Assembly: GCA_020848615.1 (NCBI GenBank)
Contig: JADLHW010000086.1
Coordinates: 124,001 to 188,000 of the forward strand
Length of the DNA stretch: 64,000 bases
From: Thermoleophilia bacterium
GTDB lineage: Bacteria; Actinomycetota; Thermoleophilia; Miltoncostaeales; Miltoncostaeaceae
Reading direction: 5' to 3'
Shown here piece by piece: positions 45,450 through 54,485 of the stretch. Position 1 is the stretch's first letter. Each line of letters opens with the position of its first letter. The notes beneath the pieces are model-generated. The model saw only the letters and a list, made by a program, of their open reading frames with translations, did no database searches and was not told where the DNA came from. The translations under genes were made by a program, and so were the position numbers.

Positions 45450-47294
45450 GTGGCTCACCGAGACGACCTCAGGAACATCGCCATCGTCGCGCACGTCGAC
45501 CATGGCAAGACCACCCTCGTCGACGCGATGCTCTGGCAGACCGGCGCATTCCGGGAGAACCAGGACGTCGCCGACCGGGTGATGGACTCCAACGACCTGG
45601 AGCGCGAGAAGGGCATCACCATCCTCGCCAAGAACACCGCCGTGCGGTACGGGGACGTGACGATCAACGTCATCGACACCCCCGGCCACGCGGACTTCGG
45701 CGGTGAGGTCGAGCGCGGCCTGTTCATGGTGGACGGCGTCGCCCTGCTGGTCGACGCCAGCGAGGGCCCCCTGCCGCAGACCCGCTTCGTGCTGGGCAAG
45801 GCGCTCGCCCACGGCCTGCCCGTGGTGCTGGTGGTGAACAAGGTGGACCGTCCCGACGCCCGCATCGCGGAGGTCGTCGACGAGGTGTATGAGCTGTTCC
45901 TGGACCTCGACGCCGACGAGCACCAGATCGACTTCCCCATCGTCTACTGCAACGCGAAGGCCGGCCAGGCATCGCTGGCCCAGGGCGAGCCGGGCACCGA
46001 CCTCACCCCGCTGTTCGAGACGCTGCTGCAGCACGTGCCGCCGCCGGACCACGACCCCGAGCACCCCCTGCAGGCCCTGGTCACGAACCTGGACGCGTCC
46101 CCGTACGTGGGGCGCCTGGCCCTGTGCCGCGTGCGCCACGGGAACATCCGCAAGGGGCAGCAGATCGCCTGGTGCAAGGCCGACGGCACCGTCGAGCGGG
46201 CCCGCATCACCGAGCTGTACCTCACCCGGGCGCTGGATCGGGTGGATGCCGACACCGCCGGGCCGGGCGACATCATCGCCGTCGCGGGGCTCCCGGAGGT
46301 CACCATCGGCGACACCCTCGCGGACCCGGAGGACGTGCGTCCCCTCAGCGTCCTGAGCGTCGACGAGCCCAGCATGTCGGTCGTGATCGGCACGAACACC
46401 TCGCCGCTCGCCGGCCGGGAGGGCAGCAAGCTCACCGCCCGCATGCTCAAGGGCCGGCTCGACCAGGAGCTGGTCGGCAACGTGAGCCTGCGCGTGCTGG
46501 ACACCGAGCGCCCCGACGCCTGGGAGGTGCAGGGCCGCGGCGAGCTGCAGCTGGCGGTGCTGGTGGAGACCATGCGCCGCGAGGGCTTCGAGCTCACCGT
46601 CGGCCGCCCGCAGGTGGTGACCCGGGAGATCGACGGCCGTCTGTGCGAGCCGGTGGAGCGCCTGATGGTGGACGTGCCGGAGGAGCACATGGGCGCCGTC
46701 ACCCAGCTGCTCGCCGCCCGCAAGGGCCGCATGGTGGACGTCGCGAACCACGGGGCGGGCTGGGTGCGCATGACCTACCTGGTGCCCACGCGCGGCCTCA
46801 TCGGCATGCGCACCGAGATGCTCACCGAGACGCGCGGCACCGCGGTGCTGCACCAGCTGTTCGAGGGCTGGGAGCCGTGGCAGGGGCCGCTGAAGACCCG
46901 CGCCAACGGCAGCCTGGTCTCGGACCGCACCGGTGTGACCACCACGTTCGCGCTGATGGGCCTCCAGGACCGCGGCCAGCTGTACGTGGGCCCGGGTGAG
47001 GACGTCTACGAGGGTGCCGTGATCGGGGAGCACAACCGCGGCGAGGACCTGGATGTGAACCCCACCCGCGAGAAGAAGCTCACGAACATGCGGTCCTCGA
47101 CGGCCGACGAGCTGGTGCGCCTGGACGCCCACCGGTCGATGTCGCTCGATGAGGCCCTGGAGACCGTCGCCGACGACGAGTGCGTGGAGGTCACGCCCAC
47201 CAGCGTCCGGCTGCGCAAGGCGGAGCTGTCGGCGACCCAGCGGGCCAAGCTGGCGAAGAACCGCAAGACCGCGAAGGCCTCCACCGCAAACTAG
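45450..47294 (+). CDS. typA: Ribosome-associated GTPase TypA/BipA
   Basis: A 614-residue translational GTPase. G1 is AHVDHGKTT, G2 lies in EREKGITI, G3 is DTPGHADFGGEVER and G4 NKVDRPDA, all as in BipA. The EF-G-like domains II-III and the C-terminal TypA-specific domain (VPTRGLIGMRTEMLTETRGT) are complete, followed by a lysine-rich tail. It acts on the ribosome in 50S assembly and stress adaptation. GTG 45450 is chosen because the product then starts VAHRDDLRNIAIVAH at the usual place. Confidence 0.96.
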   Translation: MAHRDDLRNIAIVAHVDHGKTTLVDAMLWQTGAFRENQDVADRVMDSNDLEREKGITILAKNTAVRYGDVTINVIDTPGHADFGGEVERGLFMVDGVALLVDASEGPLPQTRFVLGKALAHGLPVVLVVNKVDRPDARIAEVVDEVYELFLDLDADEHQIDFPIVYCNAKAGQASLAQGEPGTDLTPLFETLLQHVPPPDHDPEHPLQALVTNLDASPYVGRLALCRVRHGNIRKGQQIAWCKADGTVERARITELYLTRALDRVDADTAGPGDIIAVAGLPEVTIGDTLADPEDVRPLSVLSVDEPSMSVVIGTNTSPLAGREGSKLTARMLKGRLDQELVGNVSLRVLDTERPDAWEVQGRGELQLAVLVETMRREGFELTVGRPQVVTREIDGRLCEPVERLMVDVPEEHMGAVTQLLAARKGRMVDVANHGAGWVRMTYLVPTRGLIGMRTEMLTETRGTAVLHQLFEGWEPWQGPLKTRANGSLVSDRTGVTTTFALMGLQDRGQLYVGPGEDVYEGAVIGEHNRGEDLDVNPTREKKLTNMRSSTADELVRLDAHRSMSLDEALETVADDECVEVTPTSVRLRKAELSATQRAKLAKNRKTAKASTAN

Positions 47295-47302
47295 ATAATC
47301 CT

Positions 47303-47317
47303 CGCCCCGCTGGGGCG
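47303..47317. terminator. Short GC hairpin after typA
   Basis: CGCCCC and GGGGCG pair around GCT, eight bases after the stop. Confidence 0.5.
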
Positions 47318-47373
47318 GGACGACGCGTGGTCCGATGTCCAGTGTGACGGTTCACCCCGACCCAAGAGGACCC

Positions 47374-48039
47374 GTGACCATTCCCCGCCGTGCCCTGACC
47401 GCCACCGTCGTGGCCGCCGCCGCCCTGGCCACCGGCGCGTCCGGCGCGTCCGGCGCCGTCCTCGCCCTTCCGGCGGGCCTGTGCGACAGGCAGGCGTTCA
47501 GCACGCCGTTCGCCGCACTGGGCGACACGGCCGCCTACGCGCCCGTCCCGGGAGGCGACTTCGAGGGCAAGCTCACCGGCTGGACCCTCACCGGCGGCGC
47601 GGCGACCGTCACGGACCGCGTGGACAACCTGGGCAAGGGCGGCGACACGCGCGCCCTGTCCCTGCCGGTGGGCGCCACCGCGACGTCCGCGCTGATGTGC
47701 GTGACCACCGACTACCCGTACTTCCGGTTCTTCACCCGGTCGAAGTCCACGTCGATCCTGTCGAACCTGCGCGTCGACGTGATCTACGAGGCCACGACCC
47801 CCGTCACCGTGATCCCCGTCGCCCTCCTGAACGGCTCGAAGATGGGGGCGTGGCAGGCCACCCCGCAGCTCACCACGGGCGTGGTCCTCGCCACGATCGC
47901 CGCGAACCTCTCGGCGGCCCAGCAGATCCTCGCGGGAACCAAGCCCATCGTCGGGGCCGGTCCGATGCGCGTGCGCGTCACGGCCATCGGCGGCGTGTGG
48001 GAGGCCGACAGCCTGTACGTGGACCCCCGCATGCGCTGA
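47374..48039 (+). CDS. Secreted protein of unknown function, first of a tandem pair
   Basis: A 221-residue exported protein with a signal peptide (about 1-33). It shares the unit FAALGDTAAYAPVPGGDFE, CVTTDYPYFRFF, a gap, then WEADSLYVDPRMR with the next product. The plan of beta-strands suggests a carbohydrate-binding-like sandwich, but no known family is certain. Two cysteines are conserved between the pair. GTG 47374 follows AAGAGGA at 47362-47368. Confidence 0.75.
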   Translation: MTIPRRALTATVVAAAALATGASGASGAVLALPAGLCDRQAFSTPFAALGDTAAYAPVPGGDFEGKLTGWTLTGGAATVTDRVDNLGKGGDTRALSLPVGATATSALMCVTTDYPYFRFFTRSKSTSILSNLRVDVIYEATTPVTVIPVALLNGSKMGAWQATPQLTTGVVLATIAANLSAAQQILAGTKPIVGAGPMRVRVTAIGGVWEADSLYVDPRMR

Positions 48040-48124
48040 CCGTGAGTTTCCTCCAGGCGCCGTGGGCCGGGCGGGCCGCGGCGCCGATACCTCGGGCACC
48101 CACACCCGACCCCGGAGGCCCCAC

Positions 48125-48760
48125 GTGAACGCCCGCCCCCGTCGTCTCGCCCTCGCCGCCGCGTTCGCCGGCGTCGCCGTCGCCGTCCCGTCCGCCCAGG
48201 CCGCGCCGCTGCTCGGCATCTGCCCGGGGCAGCAGTTCTCCCAGCCGTTCGCCGCCCTCGGCGACACCGCCCCGTACACCCTCGTCCCGGGCGGGGACTT
48301 CGAGTCCGGTGCCATCGGCTGGCGGGGCACGGGCGCCGCGGTGACCGCCGACGCCGGTCACACCCTCGGCATGGCCGCCGACGGGTACGCCCTTTCCCTG
48401 CCCGCCGGGGCATCGGTGGTGAGCCCGGCGGTGTGCGTGACCGCCGACTACCCGTACATGCGGTTCGTGGCGCGGTCGGCGTCGGCGAGCGCCGCCTCGC
48501 GCCTCAGCGTCGAGGTGCTGTACGACAACGGCGGGCCCATCCAGGTGGTGCCCGTCGCCGAGCTCACCGGCGCCCGGATGAGCGACTGGGGGGCGACCCC
48601 GCGGCTGCGCACCGGTGTGCTGCTCGGCACCGTGAGCGGTGCCCTGGGCGGGCTCACCAGGCTGCGGCTGTCCGGCGCCGGCGAGCTGCGGCTGCGGATC
48701 ACCGCCACCGGCGGCGCCTGGCGGATCGACGACGTCCACGTGGACCCGAAGATGCGCTGA
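48125..48760 (+). CDS. Secreted protein of unknown function, second of a tandem pair
   Basis: A 211-residue paralogue of the preceding product: signal peptide 1-25 (ending SAQAA), FAALGDTAPYTLVPGGDFE, CVTADYPYMRFV and WRIDDVHVDPKMR at the end. GTG 48125 follows GGAGG at 48113-48117. The two genes are 85 bp apart and may be co-transcribed. A hairpin follows. Confidence 0.75.
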   Translation: MNARPRRLALAAAFAGVAVAVPSAQAAPLLGICPGQQFSQPFAALGDTAPYTLVPGGDFESGAIGWRGTGAAVTADAGHTLGMAADGYALSLPAGASVVSPAVCVTADYPYMRFVARSASASAASRLSVEVLYDNGGPIQVVPVAELTGARMSDWGATPRLRTGVLLGTVSGALGGLTRLRLSGAGELRLRITATGGAWRIDDVHVDPKMR

Positions 48761-48774
48761 CGGGCTCGCGCGCA

Positions 48775-48803
48775 CTCCCCGTCCGGCGGGGCCGGGCGGG
48801 GAG
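48775..48803. terminator. GC hairpin after the secreted pair
   Basis: CTCCCCG-T-CCG (48775-48785) pairs with CGG-G-CGGGGAG (48793-48803) around a seven-base loop, including one G-T pair. Confidence 0.55.
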
Positions 48804-48849
48804 CGGGGCCGACTATCATCGTGTTCCCGGTCAGCCGCGAAAGGCGCGA

Positions 48850-49407
48850 ATGCATCCCTGGCACGACGTGTACGTCGACGACAAGATCGTCCAGACCACG
48901 TTCCCCGTGGTCATCGAGGTCCCCAAGGGCAGCAAGAACAAGTACGAGATCGACAAGGCCACGGGCCTGCTGCGCCTGGACCGGGTCCTGTACTCGGCGG
49001 TGCACTACCCCGCCGACTACGGGTTCATCCCGCGGACCTTCTGCGACGACGGCGACGCCCTCGACGTGCTCGTGCTGGGCCAGGAGCCGGTGGTGCCGCT
49101 GGCGATCGTGGAGGCCCACGCGATCGGCGTGATGCGGATGCGCGACGAGAAGGGCGTCGACGACAAGATCATCGCCGTCTCCACCCGCGACCCCGCGTAC
49201 AACAGCTACAACAGCCACGAGGAGCTGCCGGGTCACGTGATGCGCGAGATGGCCCGGTTCTTCCAGGACTACAAGGCCCTGGAGCACAAGGAGGTCGTGG
49301 TGGACGACCCGCTGGGACCGGACGAGGCCACCACCACCATCCTCGACGCCCTCGACCTGTACCGCCGCCTGCGCCGCGGCGACCTGCCGGACAAGACGCT
49401 CCTCTGA
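48850..49407 (+). CDS. ppa: Inorganic pyrophosphatase, family I
   Basis: A 185-residue soluble enzyme that splits pyrophosphate to two phosphates. IEVPKGSKNKYEID near 22-35, YPADYGFIP near 55-63 and the metal-binding DDGDALDVLVL near 68-78 are family signatures. ATG 48850 follows GAAAGG by about nine bases, and a TATCAT box lies at about 48814, so a short leader is likely. Confidence 0.96.
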   Translation: MHPWHDVYVDDKIVQTTFPVVIEVPKGSKNKYEIDKATGLLRLDRVLYSAVHYPADYGFIPRTFCDDGDALDVLVLGQEPVVPLAIVEAHAIGVMRMRDEKGVDDKIIAVSTRDPAYNSYNSHEELPGHVMREMARFFQDYKALEHKEVVVDDPLGPDEATTTILDALDLYRRLRRGDLPDKTLL

Positions 49408-49414
49408 CGCGCGC

Positions 49415-51193
49415 TCAGCGCGCCGGCGGGACCGCCTCCACCGGGGCGGCCGCCGGCGCGTCGTAGCCCAGCTCCTCGTACAGCCGGGGCACGATGCGGG
49501 AGAACGCCTCCACCAGCGCCGGGTCGAAGTGCGTGCCGGCATGCTGCCGGATCTCGTCCACGGCGGACGTGAGCGACCACGCCGTCTTGTACGACCGCGA
49601 CGACACCAGCGCGTCGAACACGTCGGCGATGGCGGTGATGCGCCCGGCGACGGGGATCGCCTGGCCCGCGACGCCCTCCGGGTACCCCGATCCGTCCCAC
49701 CACTCGTGGTGTGTGAGGGCGATGGTCTCCGCCATCCGCACCAGGGGCGACGCCGACCCGGACAGGATCCGCGCGCCGATGGTGGTGTGGGCCCGCATGA
49801 GCGCCCACTCGTCGTCGTCCAGGGCGCCGTCCTTCAGCAGCACGCTGTCGGGGATGCCGATCTTGCCGATGTCGTGCAGGGCCGCGCCCAGCCGCAGGAT
49901 CTCCGCGTCGCGCGTCGGGATGCCGACCTCCAGGGCCAGTGCCTCCGCCAGCCGGCTCACGCGCTCCACGTGCCGTCCCGTCTCGACCTCGCGCAGCTCC
50001 ACCGCCTGGCCCAGGCGCTCCAGGATCTCCCGCTGCGCGGTGCGCAGCTCCTCGGTGCGCGCCGCCACCTGATCCTCCAGCACGCGGCTGTACCGGGCGT
50101 AGAACCTGCGTGCCCGGGTCTCGCCGAGGTACTGCGCCACGATCGTCGCCGCCATCCCGGTCGCGAGGGTGAGCAGCGGCACGGCCACGACCAGCACGGT
50201 CCCGCGGTCGAACGCCAGCACCGACGCCAGGGCATAGGCGGCGCCCGCGAGCACCGCGAACGTCAGGGCCGGGACCAGCCGCAGCCGCCACGCCAGCAGC
50301 GGCGCCAGGGCGGAGGCGACCAGCACCGCCAGCAGACCGCCCCAGCCCGGCGCGGACCGCAGCGGCAGGCCGTGCAGCGCGGTGGCCACGGCGTTCGCCT
50401 GCACCTCGGGGCCGGACATGGGGTCGTTGCCCGCCACCGGGGTGGGGTGGATGTCCTGCAGGCTCGGTGACGTCGCGCCGACCACCACGATCTTCCCGCG
50501 GAAGGCGTCGTCCGGGAACGCGCCGTCCAGGACGCGCGAGAACGAGTGGGTGGGGACGGTGCCCGGCGGGCCCGCGTAGTCGATCCAGGCGCCCTCCGCG
50601 GGGAACGCCGACGCGGCGATCTCCCGTCCCGACGCCCGTTCGGCGCCGGCCACCGCCAGCGACTCCAGGCCCCCAACCGAGTGGGGGAACCGGCGGATCA
50701 CGTCGTGCGGGTCGGTGGGCATGTGCGCCGCGCCGGCCCGCGCCCCGGCGGCCGCCAGGTTCCGGTCGCCCCCCATCACGTTCGTGCGGCCCTCCTCGTC
50801 GACCTCGGTGGTGGCCAGCACCACCCTGCGCGACCGGTCGAGCGCGTCGTACAGGGCGAGGTCCTCCTCGGCCTCGGTCTGCTCGGTGAACTGGATGTCG
50901 TAGACGATGGTCTTCGCGCCGGCGGCGGTGAGCGCGTCCACCATCCGCCCGTGCAGGCTGCGCGGGAACGGCCACTGCAGCTCGAGGTCGTCGAAGGTGA
51001 CGTCGTCGATGGCGACCAGGGCCACCTCGGGAGGCGTCACGGGCGCGCGCAGCTGGAACCGCGCGTCGACCGCGTCCTGCTCGAGCCGTCCCGCGGCCCC
51101 GCTGAAGTGCAGGGCGAGGCCCGCCCCGAGCGTGACGAGCACGGCGAGGACCAGCGCGAACGAACGGCGGCTCTCGGCGCCGGCGCGCGTCAC
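49415..51193 (-). CDS. CHASE2-HD-GYP cyclic di-GMP phosphodiesterase
   Basis: A 592-residue membrane sensor. After one N-terminal membrane helix, an extracellular CHASE2 domain (about 40-300) contains IDDVTFDDLELQWPFPR and FRGKIVVVGATSP. Three membrane helices (about 315-385) and a coiled segment lead to an HD-GYP domain (about 425-580) with HDIGKIGIPD, HHEWWDGSGYP and DVFDAL intact, so it should hydrolyse cyclic di-GMP. GTG 51193 lies five bases after GGAGG. The upstream propeller/FecR-like gene ends 37 bp before, so the two form an operon; FecR-CHASE2 partnerships are known. Confidence 0.9.
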   Translation of the reverse strand: MTRAGAESRRSFALVLAVLVTLGAGLALHFSGAAGRLEQDAVDARFQLRAPVTPPEVALVAIDDVTFDDLELQWPFPRSLHGRMVDALTAAGAKTIVYDIQFTEQTEAEEDLALYDALDRSRRVVLATTEVDEEGRTNVMGGDRNLAAAGARAGAAHMPTDPHDVIRRFPHSVGGLESLAVAGAERASGREIAASAFPAEGAWIDYAGPPGTVPTHSFSRVLDGAFPDDAFRGKIVVVGATSPSLQDIHPTPVAGNDPMSGPEVQANAVATALHGLPLRSAPGWGGLLAVLVASALAPLLAWRLRLVPALTFAVLAGAAYALASVLAFDRGTVLVVAVPLLTLATGMAATIVAQYLGETRARRFYARYSRVLEDQVAARTEELRTAQREILERLGQAVELREVETGRHVERVSRLAEALALEVGIPTRDAEILRLGAALHDIGKIGIPDSVLLKDGALDDDEWALMRAHTTIGARILSGSASPLVRMAETIALTHHEWWDGSGYPEGVAGQAIPVAGRITAIADVFDALVSSRSYKTAWSLTSAVDEIRQHAGTHFDPALVEAFSRIVPRLYEELGYDAPAAAPVEAVPPAR

Positions 51194-51230
51194 CACGTCC
51201 TCCGGGGGCGCGTGGCGGGCCACCGCCCGG

Positions 51231-53171
51231 CTACTTCTTGCGGCGCGCCAGGTAGCTCTGCCCGGCGCGGACCAGCACGGTGCGCTTGGCCGTGAGGTCC
51301 CGCACGGACACCGCGCCCTGGACGACCTTGGTGACCGTGCCCGTGCAGGTCTCGATGGTCGCCCACTTGGTGCCCCGCACCGTGGCGACGCTGTCGTGCC
51401 CCTGGGTGCGGAACTTGCCCTTGTTGTCCTTGCCCCACAGGATGCGCCGCGGCTTCTTCTTCGCCGCGATCGTGCCGAGGGACCGCGCGGCGGCGCCGAT
51501 CTCCGCGGGCCCGCGGTAGATCGTGGGCCCGCAGGTGAGGGGGGTGGTGTCGGTGACGATGGTGACGACGCCCGCGCCCTTGGCCTGGCGCACGGTGAAC
51601 CGGCCGCCCCAGAAGTCACCGGTCTGGGTGCCGCCCTTCACGGCGGTCCTCAGGCGCACGGTGCCGCGGCGGGCGTCGATCTTGGTGCCCACCGGCAGCT
51701 GGCCGCCCAGCGACCCCAGGGGCAGGTCGCTCGCGGATCCCGGCAGGCGGAAGCTCACCTTGCCGGCGATGGGGTCGGCGACGACCGCCCGGCCGATCAC
51801 CGGCCGCTCCTTGGTCCCCACCGGGTCGTCGGACCCCCCGCCGGTGCCGGGCTGGCCGGGGTCGGCGCCCGCCTTGGTGGTGAAGGTGACCGTGGCGCCC
51901 AGGTCCGTGCCCGCGCCGTTGGTGGCGGTCAGGCGGAACTTGTAGCTGGTGTCGGCCCGCAGGCCCTCCAGGCGCACGGTCACCGCCTCCGGGGCGCTGG
52001 AGGTTGCGGGGAGCGTGCCGAAGCCGCCGACGGAGGTGAACGCGGTGCGGCCGTACTGCAGGTACCAGTTGGTGGTCTGGCCGTTCGGGTTCACAGGGAT
52101 CGACAGCGTCGCGTCGGTGGCGTTCCGGGCGGTCACCGTCGCGGTTCCGACCTTGGGCTGCAGGATCCCGATGCGCGACACGCGGGCCGGGTGGTCGCGG
52201 CCCACGAACCACACGTTGCCGTCCGGGCCGGTGGTCATGCCGTTCGGCTTCGTGCCGGGGGTGAGCGGCGGCATCATGTCGATGTCACCGTTCGACGGGT
52301 CGAGCGATCCCAGCCGCTCACCGTCGCGCACGGTGAACCAGATGCGCCCGTTCGCGGACGTGATGCCCGTGGGCTTCGCGTTCGACGGCAGCGAGCTGTC
52401 GAACTTGGTGATCGCCCCCGTCGCGGGGTTGATGCGGGCGATGTGCCCGGGGTCGCCCTGCAGGGTCGCCCACATGTTGCCGTCCGGGCCCTGGATGATC
52501 TGCTCCGGGGCGTCGCCGGGGGACAGGCCCGCCGTGAACTCGGTGATCCCGATGGTCGCGCCGTTGGTCACGCGGCCGATGGCGGGACGGTCCTTGAGCG
52601 TGTACCACAGCTTGCCGTCCGGCCCCGCGACGATGTCGGTGGGGGTCTTGAACAGCGTGAGGCCCACCGCCTGGATGTCGACCACGCCGTTGGGCAGGAT
52701 GCGGCCGATGCCGCCGCCCCAGGCCGTGTAGGTGTACCAGATCGAGCCGTCGGGGAGCGCGGCGATCCCGGTGGGCGCGGTCCCGCCCAGCGGCGGTGTG
52801 AACGTCGTGACCGCCCCGCTGACGGGGTTCACGCGCAGGATCACGCCGGTGTCGTGCGCGGTCGTCCAGATGTTCCCGTCGGCGCCCGTGACCAGGTCCC
52901 ACAGCCCGGAGTTGCCGGGGATGCCGGCGGTCACGTTCGTGACCGTGCCCTGAGGCGTGACGCGGCCGAGCTTGCCGCCGTCCTTGCCGTAGGTGAACCA
53001 CACGTTGCCGTCCGGGCCGGCGGCGACGTTGCGCGGCTCGCCGGACGCAACCACCCCGGAGGTGAAGTGCACGACCGTGGCGGCGGGGGACGAGGCGACG
53101 GCGGCGGGCGCCGACAGCGCCAGGGCCGCGAGGGTCCCGGCGCACGCGAGGGTGCGGAGGCGAGGGTTCAC
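51231..53171 (-). CDS. Secreted virginiamycin B lyase-like propeller with FecR-like tail
   Basis: A 646-residue exported protein. A signal peptide (1-27) precedes a six- to seven-bladed propeller (about 30-315) built of repeats such as VAAGPDGNVWFTYGKDGGKLGRV. A fibronectin III-like domain (about 320-430) follows, then a FecR-like beta-rich tail (LPVGTKIDARRGTVRLRT, TVRGTKWATIETC, VSVRDLTAKRTVLVRAGQSY). The propeller resembles Vgb/streptogramin lyase, but the domain context argues for a structural or sensing role. GTG 53171 is the start. It is the first gene of the operon with the CHASE2-HD-GYP gene. Confidence 0.85.
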   Translation of the reverse strand: MNPRLRTLACAGTLAALALSAPAAVASSPAATVVHFTSGVVASGEPRNVAAGPDGNVWFTYGKDGGKLGRVTPQGTVTNVTAGIPGNSGLWDLVTGADGNIWTTAHDTGVILRVNPVSGAVTTFTPPLGGTAPTGIAALPDGSIWYTYTAWGGGIGRILPNGVVDIQAVGLTLFKTPTDIVAGPDGKLWYTLKDRPAIGRVTNGATIGITEFTAGLSPGDAPEQIIQGPDGNMWATLQGDPGHIARINPATGAITKFDSSLPSNAKPTGITSANGRIWFTVRDGERLGSLDPSNGDIDMMPPLTPGTKPNGMTTGPDGNVWFVGRDHPARVSRIGILQPKVGTATVTARNATDATLSIPVNPNGQTTNWYLQYGRTAFTSVGGFGTLPATSSAPEAVTVRLEGLRADTSYKFRLTATNGAGTDLGATVTFTTKAGADPGQPGTGGGSDDPVGTKERPVIGRAVVADPIAGKVSFRLPGSASDLPLGSLGGQLPVGTKIDARRGTVRLRTAVKGGTQTGDFWGGRFTVRQAKGAGVVTIVTDTTPLTCGPTIYRGPAEIGAAARSLGTIAAKKKPRRILWGKDNKGKFRTQGHDSVATVRGTKWATIETCTGTVTKVVQGAVSVRDLTAKRTVLVRAGQSYLARRKK

Positions 53172-53280
53172 AGCTCCTGTTTCGGCAGGTCGGCCCGGTC
53201 GCATGAGGTCCGTGTGCGATGCCCGTCCGGCCGCGACCGGGCGTGGAGGACCGCGGCACGCGACGTCGTAGGTTCAGCGG

Positions 53281-53934
53281 ATGCGCCGACTCCTCGCCGC
53301 GGCGGTCGCGGCCACCGCCCTCGTCGCCGCCGGACCGGCGGCCGCCGCCGCGCCCGCCCCGCCCTTCGTGGGCGGTGTCACGCCCCTGTCGAAGGCCGCC
53401 CGGCAGCGGATGACCCCGTCGGTGTGGCGTCCCGGATGCCCGGTGGGCCTGGGGCAGCTGCGCGCCGTGCTCGTCACGCACCGGGACCTCCGGGGCCGCG
53501 TGCGTCGCGGTGTGATCGTGGTGCACCGCGACGTCGCCCGTGACGTGCTCGGGGTGTTCCGCACCATGTACGAGGGGGGCGTCCGCATCCGGCGCGTCCG
53601 GCCCATCGAGGCGTACGGCGGCGATGACTTCGCCTCGATCGAGGCGGACAACACCAGCGCCTTCAACTGCCGGGCCGCGACGGGCTCCACCCGCTGGTCG
53701 CAGCACGCCTACGGGCGGGCGATCGACATCAACCCCATCGAGAACCCGTACATCTCCCACGGCGCCACCTCGCACCGCGCGAGCGAGCCGTACCTCGACC
53801 GGCGGCGCGCGCGACCCGGCATGGCGGTGGAGGGGGGCGCCATGGTGCGGGCCTTCGACGCCATCGGGTGGGGCTGGGGCGGCCGGTGGGGCGAGCCGAA
53901 GGACACCCAGCACTTCTCCGCCTCCGGGGGCTGA
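53281..53934 (+). CDS. Secreted M15-family peptidase
   Basis: A 217-residue exported protein; signal peptide 1-24 (ending AAAAA). The zinc-binding residues of M15C/VanY-like D-Ala-D-Ala carboxypeptidases are present: SQHAYGRAIDINP near 139-151 and DTQHFS near the C-terminus. It should cut peptidoglycan peptides outside the membrane. ATG 53281 is the first Met before the signal. Confidence 0.88.
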   Translation: MRRLLAAAVAATALVAAGPAAAAAPAPPFVGGVTPLSKAARQRMTPSVWRPGCPVGLGQLRAVLVTHRDLRGRVRRGVIVVHRDVARDVLGVFRTMYEGGVRIRRVRPIEAYGGDDFASIEADNTSAFNCRAATGSTRWSQHAYGRAIDINPIENPYISHGATSHRASEPYLDRRRARPGMAVEGGAMVRAFDAIGWGWGGRWGEPKDTQHFSASGG

Positions 53935-54485
53935 ACGACCCCGGAAACAGCGTGAGCCCCGCGTCCGTCCCCTTACGGGGCCGAGCCGCGAGGCTCACTG
54001 TTCATGGAAGTTCACTCCACCTCAGTCCGGTGTTGTCTCCCATTGGCAGGGACCTGCCGGTCACCGATGAGAACCGTTGGCCGTCGATCGCTCCAGAGCC
54101 CTCGGCCCGCGACGTTCGGAATACCGCGCGGGGTTCAGTGCCCCGCCTGCCGTCCGTCCACGAAGGGATTCGAACGCTGTGTGCATTGCGGTCCGGCGTC
54201 GCCTACGAGTGCTGGTCGCCGATGGCGGCTCGTCGGTGATGTCGTCAAGGTCCGTTACTGCACCGCCCACGCTACGCCGGGTGGGGGGCCCGTCCATCGG
54301 GGTTTAATGCGGATGAGGGTTGCCACCGGGTGGCAGGGACGTCCCGCATACCGCATCGTGCGTGTTCGGCGGGAGCGTCGGCGAGCCGATGACCGCTTCG
54401 TGGGGGGCGCCGGACGAACGGGCCCGGCACCCCCGAAGGATTCGCGAGGGGGTCGCGAAGGGGAGTCGGTAGGCTCGTCACCAGC
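53935..54485. other. 551-bp gap of lower GC, no certain gene
   Basis: GTGAGCC (53952-53958) and GGCTCAC (53992-53998) enclose an inner CCCC-TTAC-GGGG hairpin, so the first part can fold as a terminator or structured RNA. One plus-strand frame near 54130-54190 has two CX2C pairs separated by 11 residues (CPACR, CVHCG), like a degenerate zinc ribbon. Neither is enough to call a gene. Confidence 0.4.

Noticed and set aside
51231-53171. Annotation of the propeller protein as virginiamycin B lyase (antibiotic resistance).
   Set aside because: The signal peptide, fibronectin-like and FecR-like domains and the CHASE2-HD-GYP partner argue against a cytoplasmic antibiotic lyase.
54160-54180. GGATTCGAAC on the plus strand looks like the T-loop of a minus-strand tRNA.
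   Set aside because: The bases flanking the loop cannot form a T-stem, and no acceptor, D-arm or anticodon arm is found.
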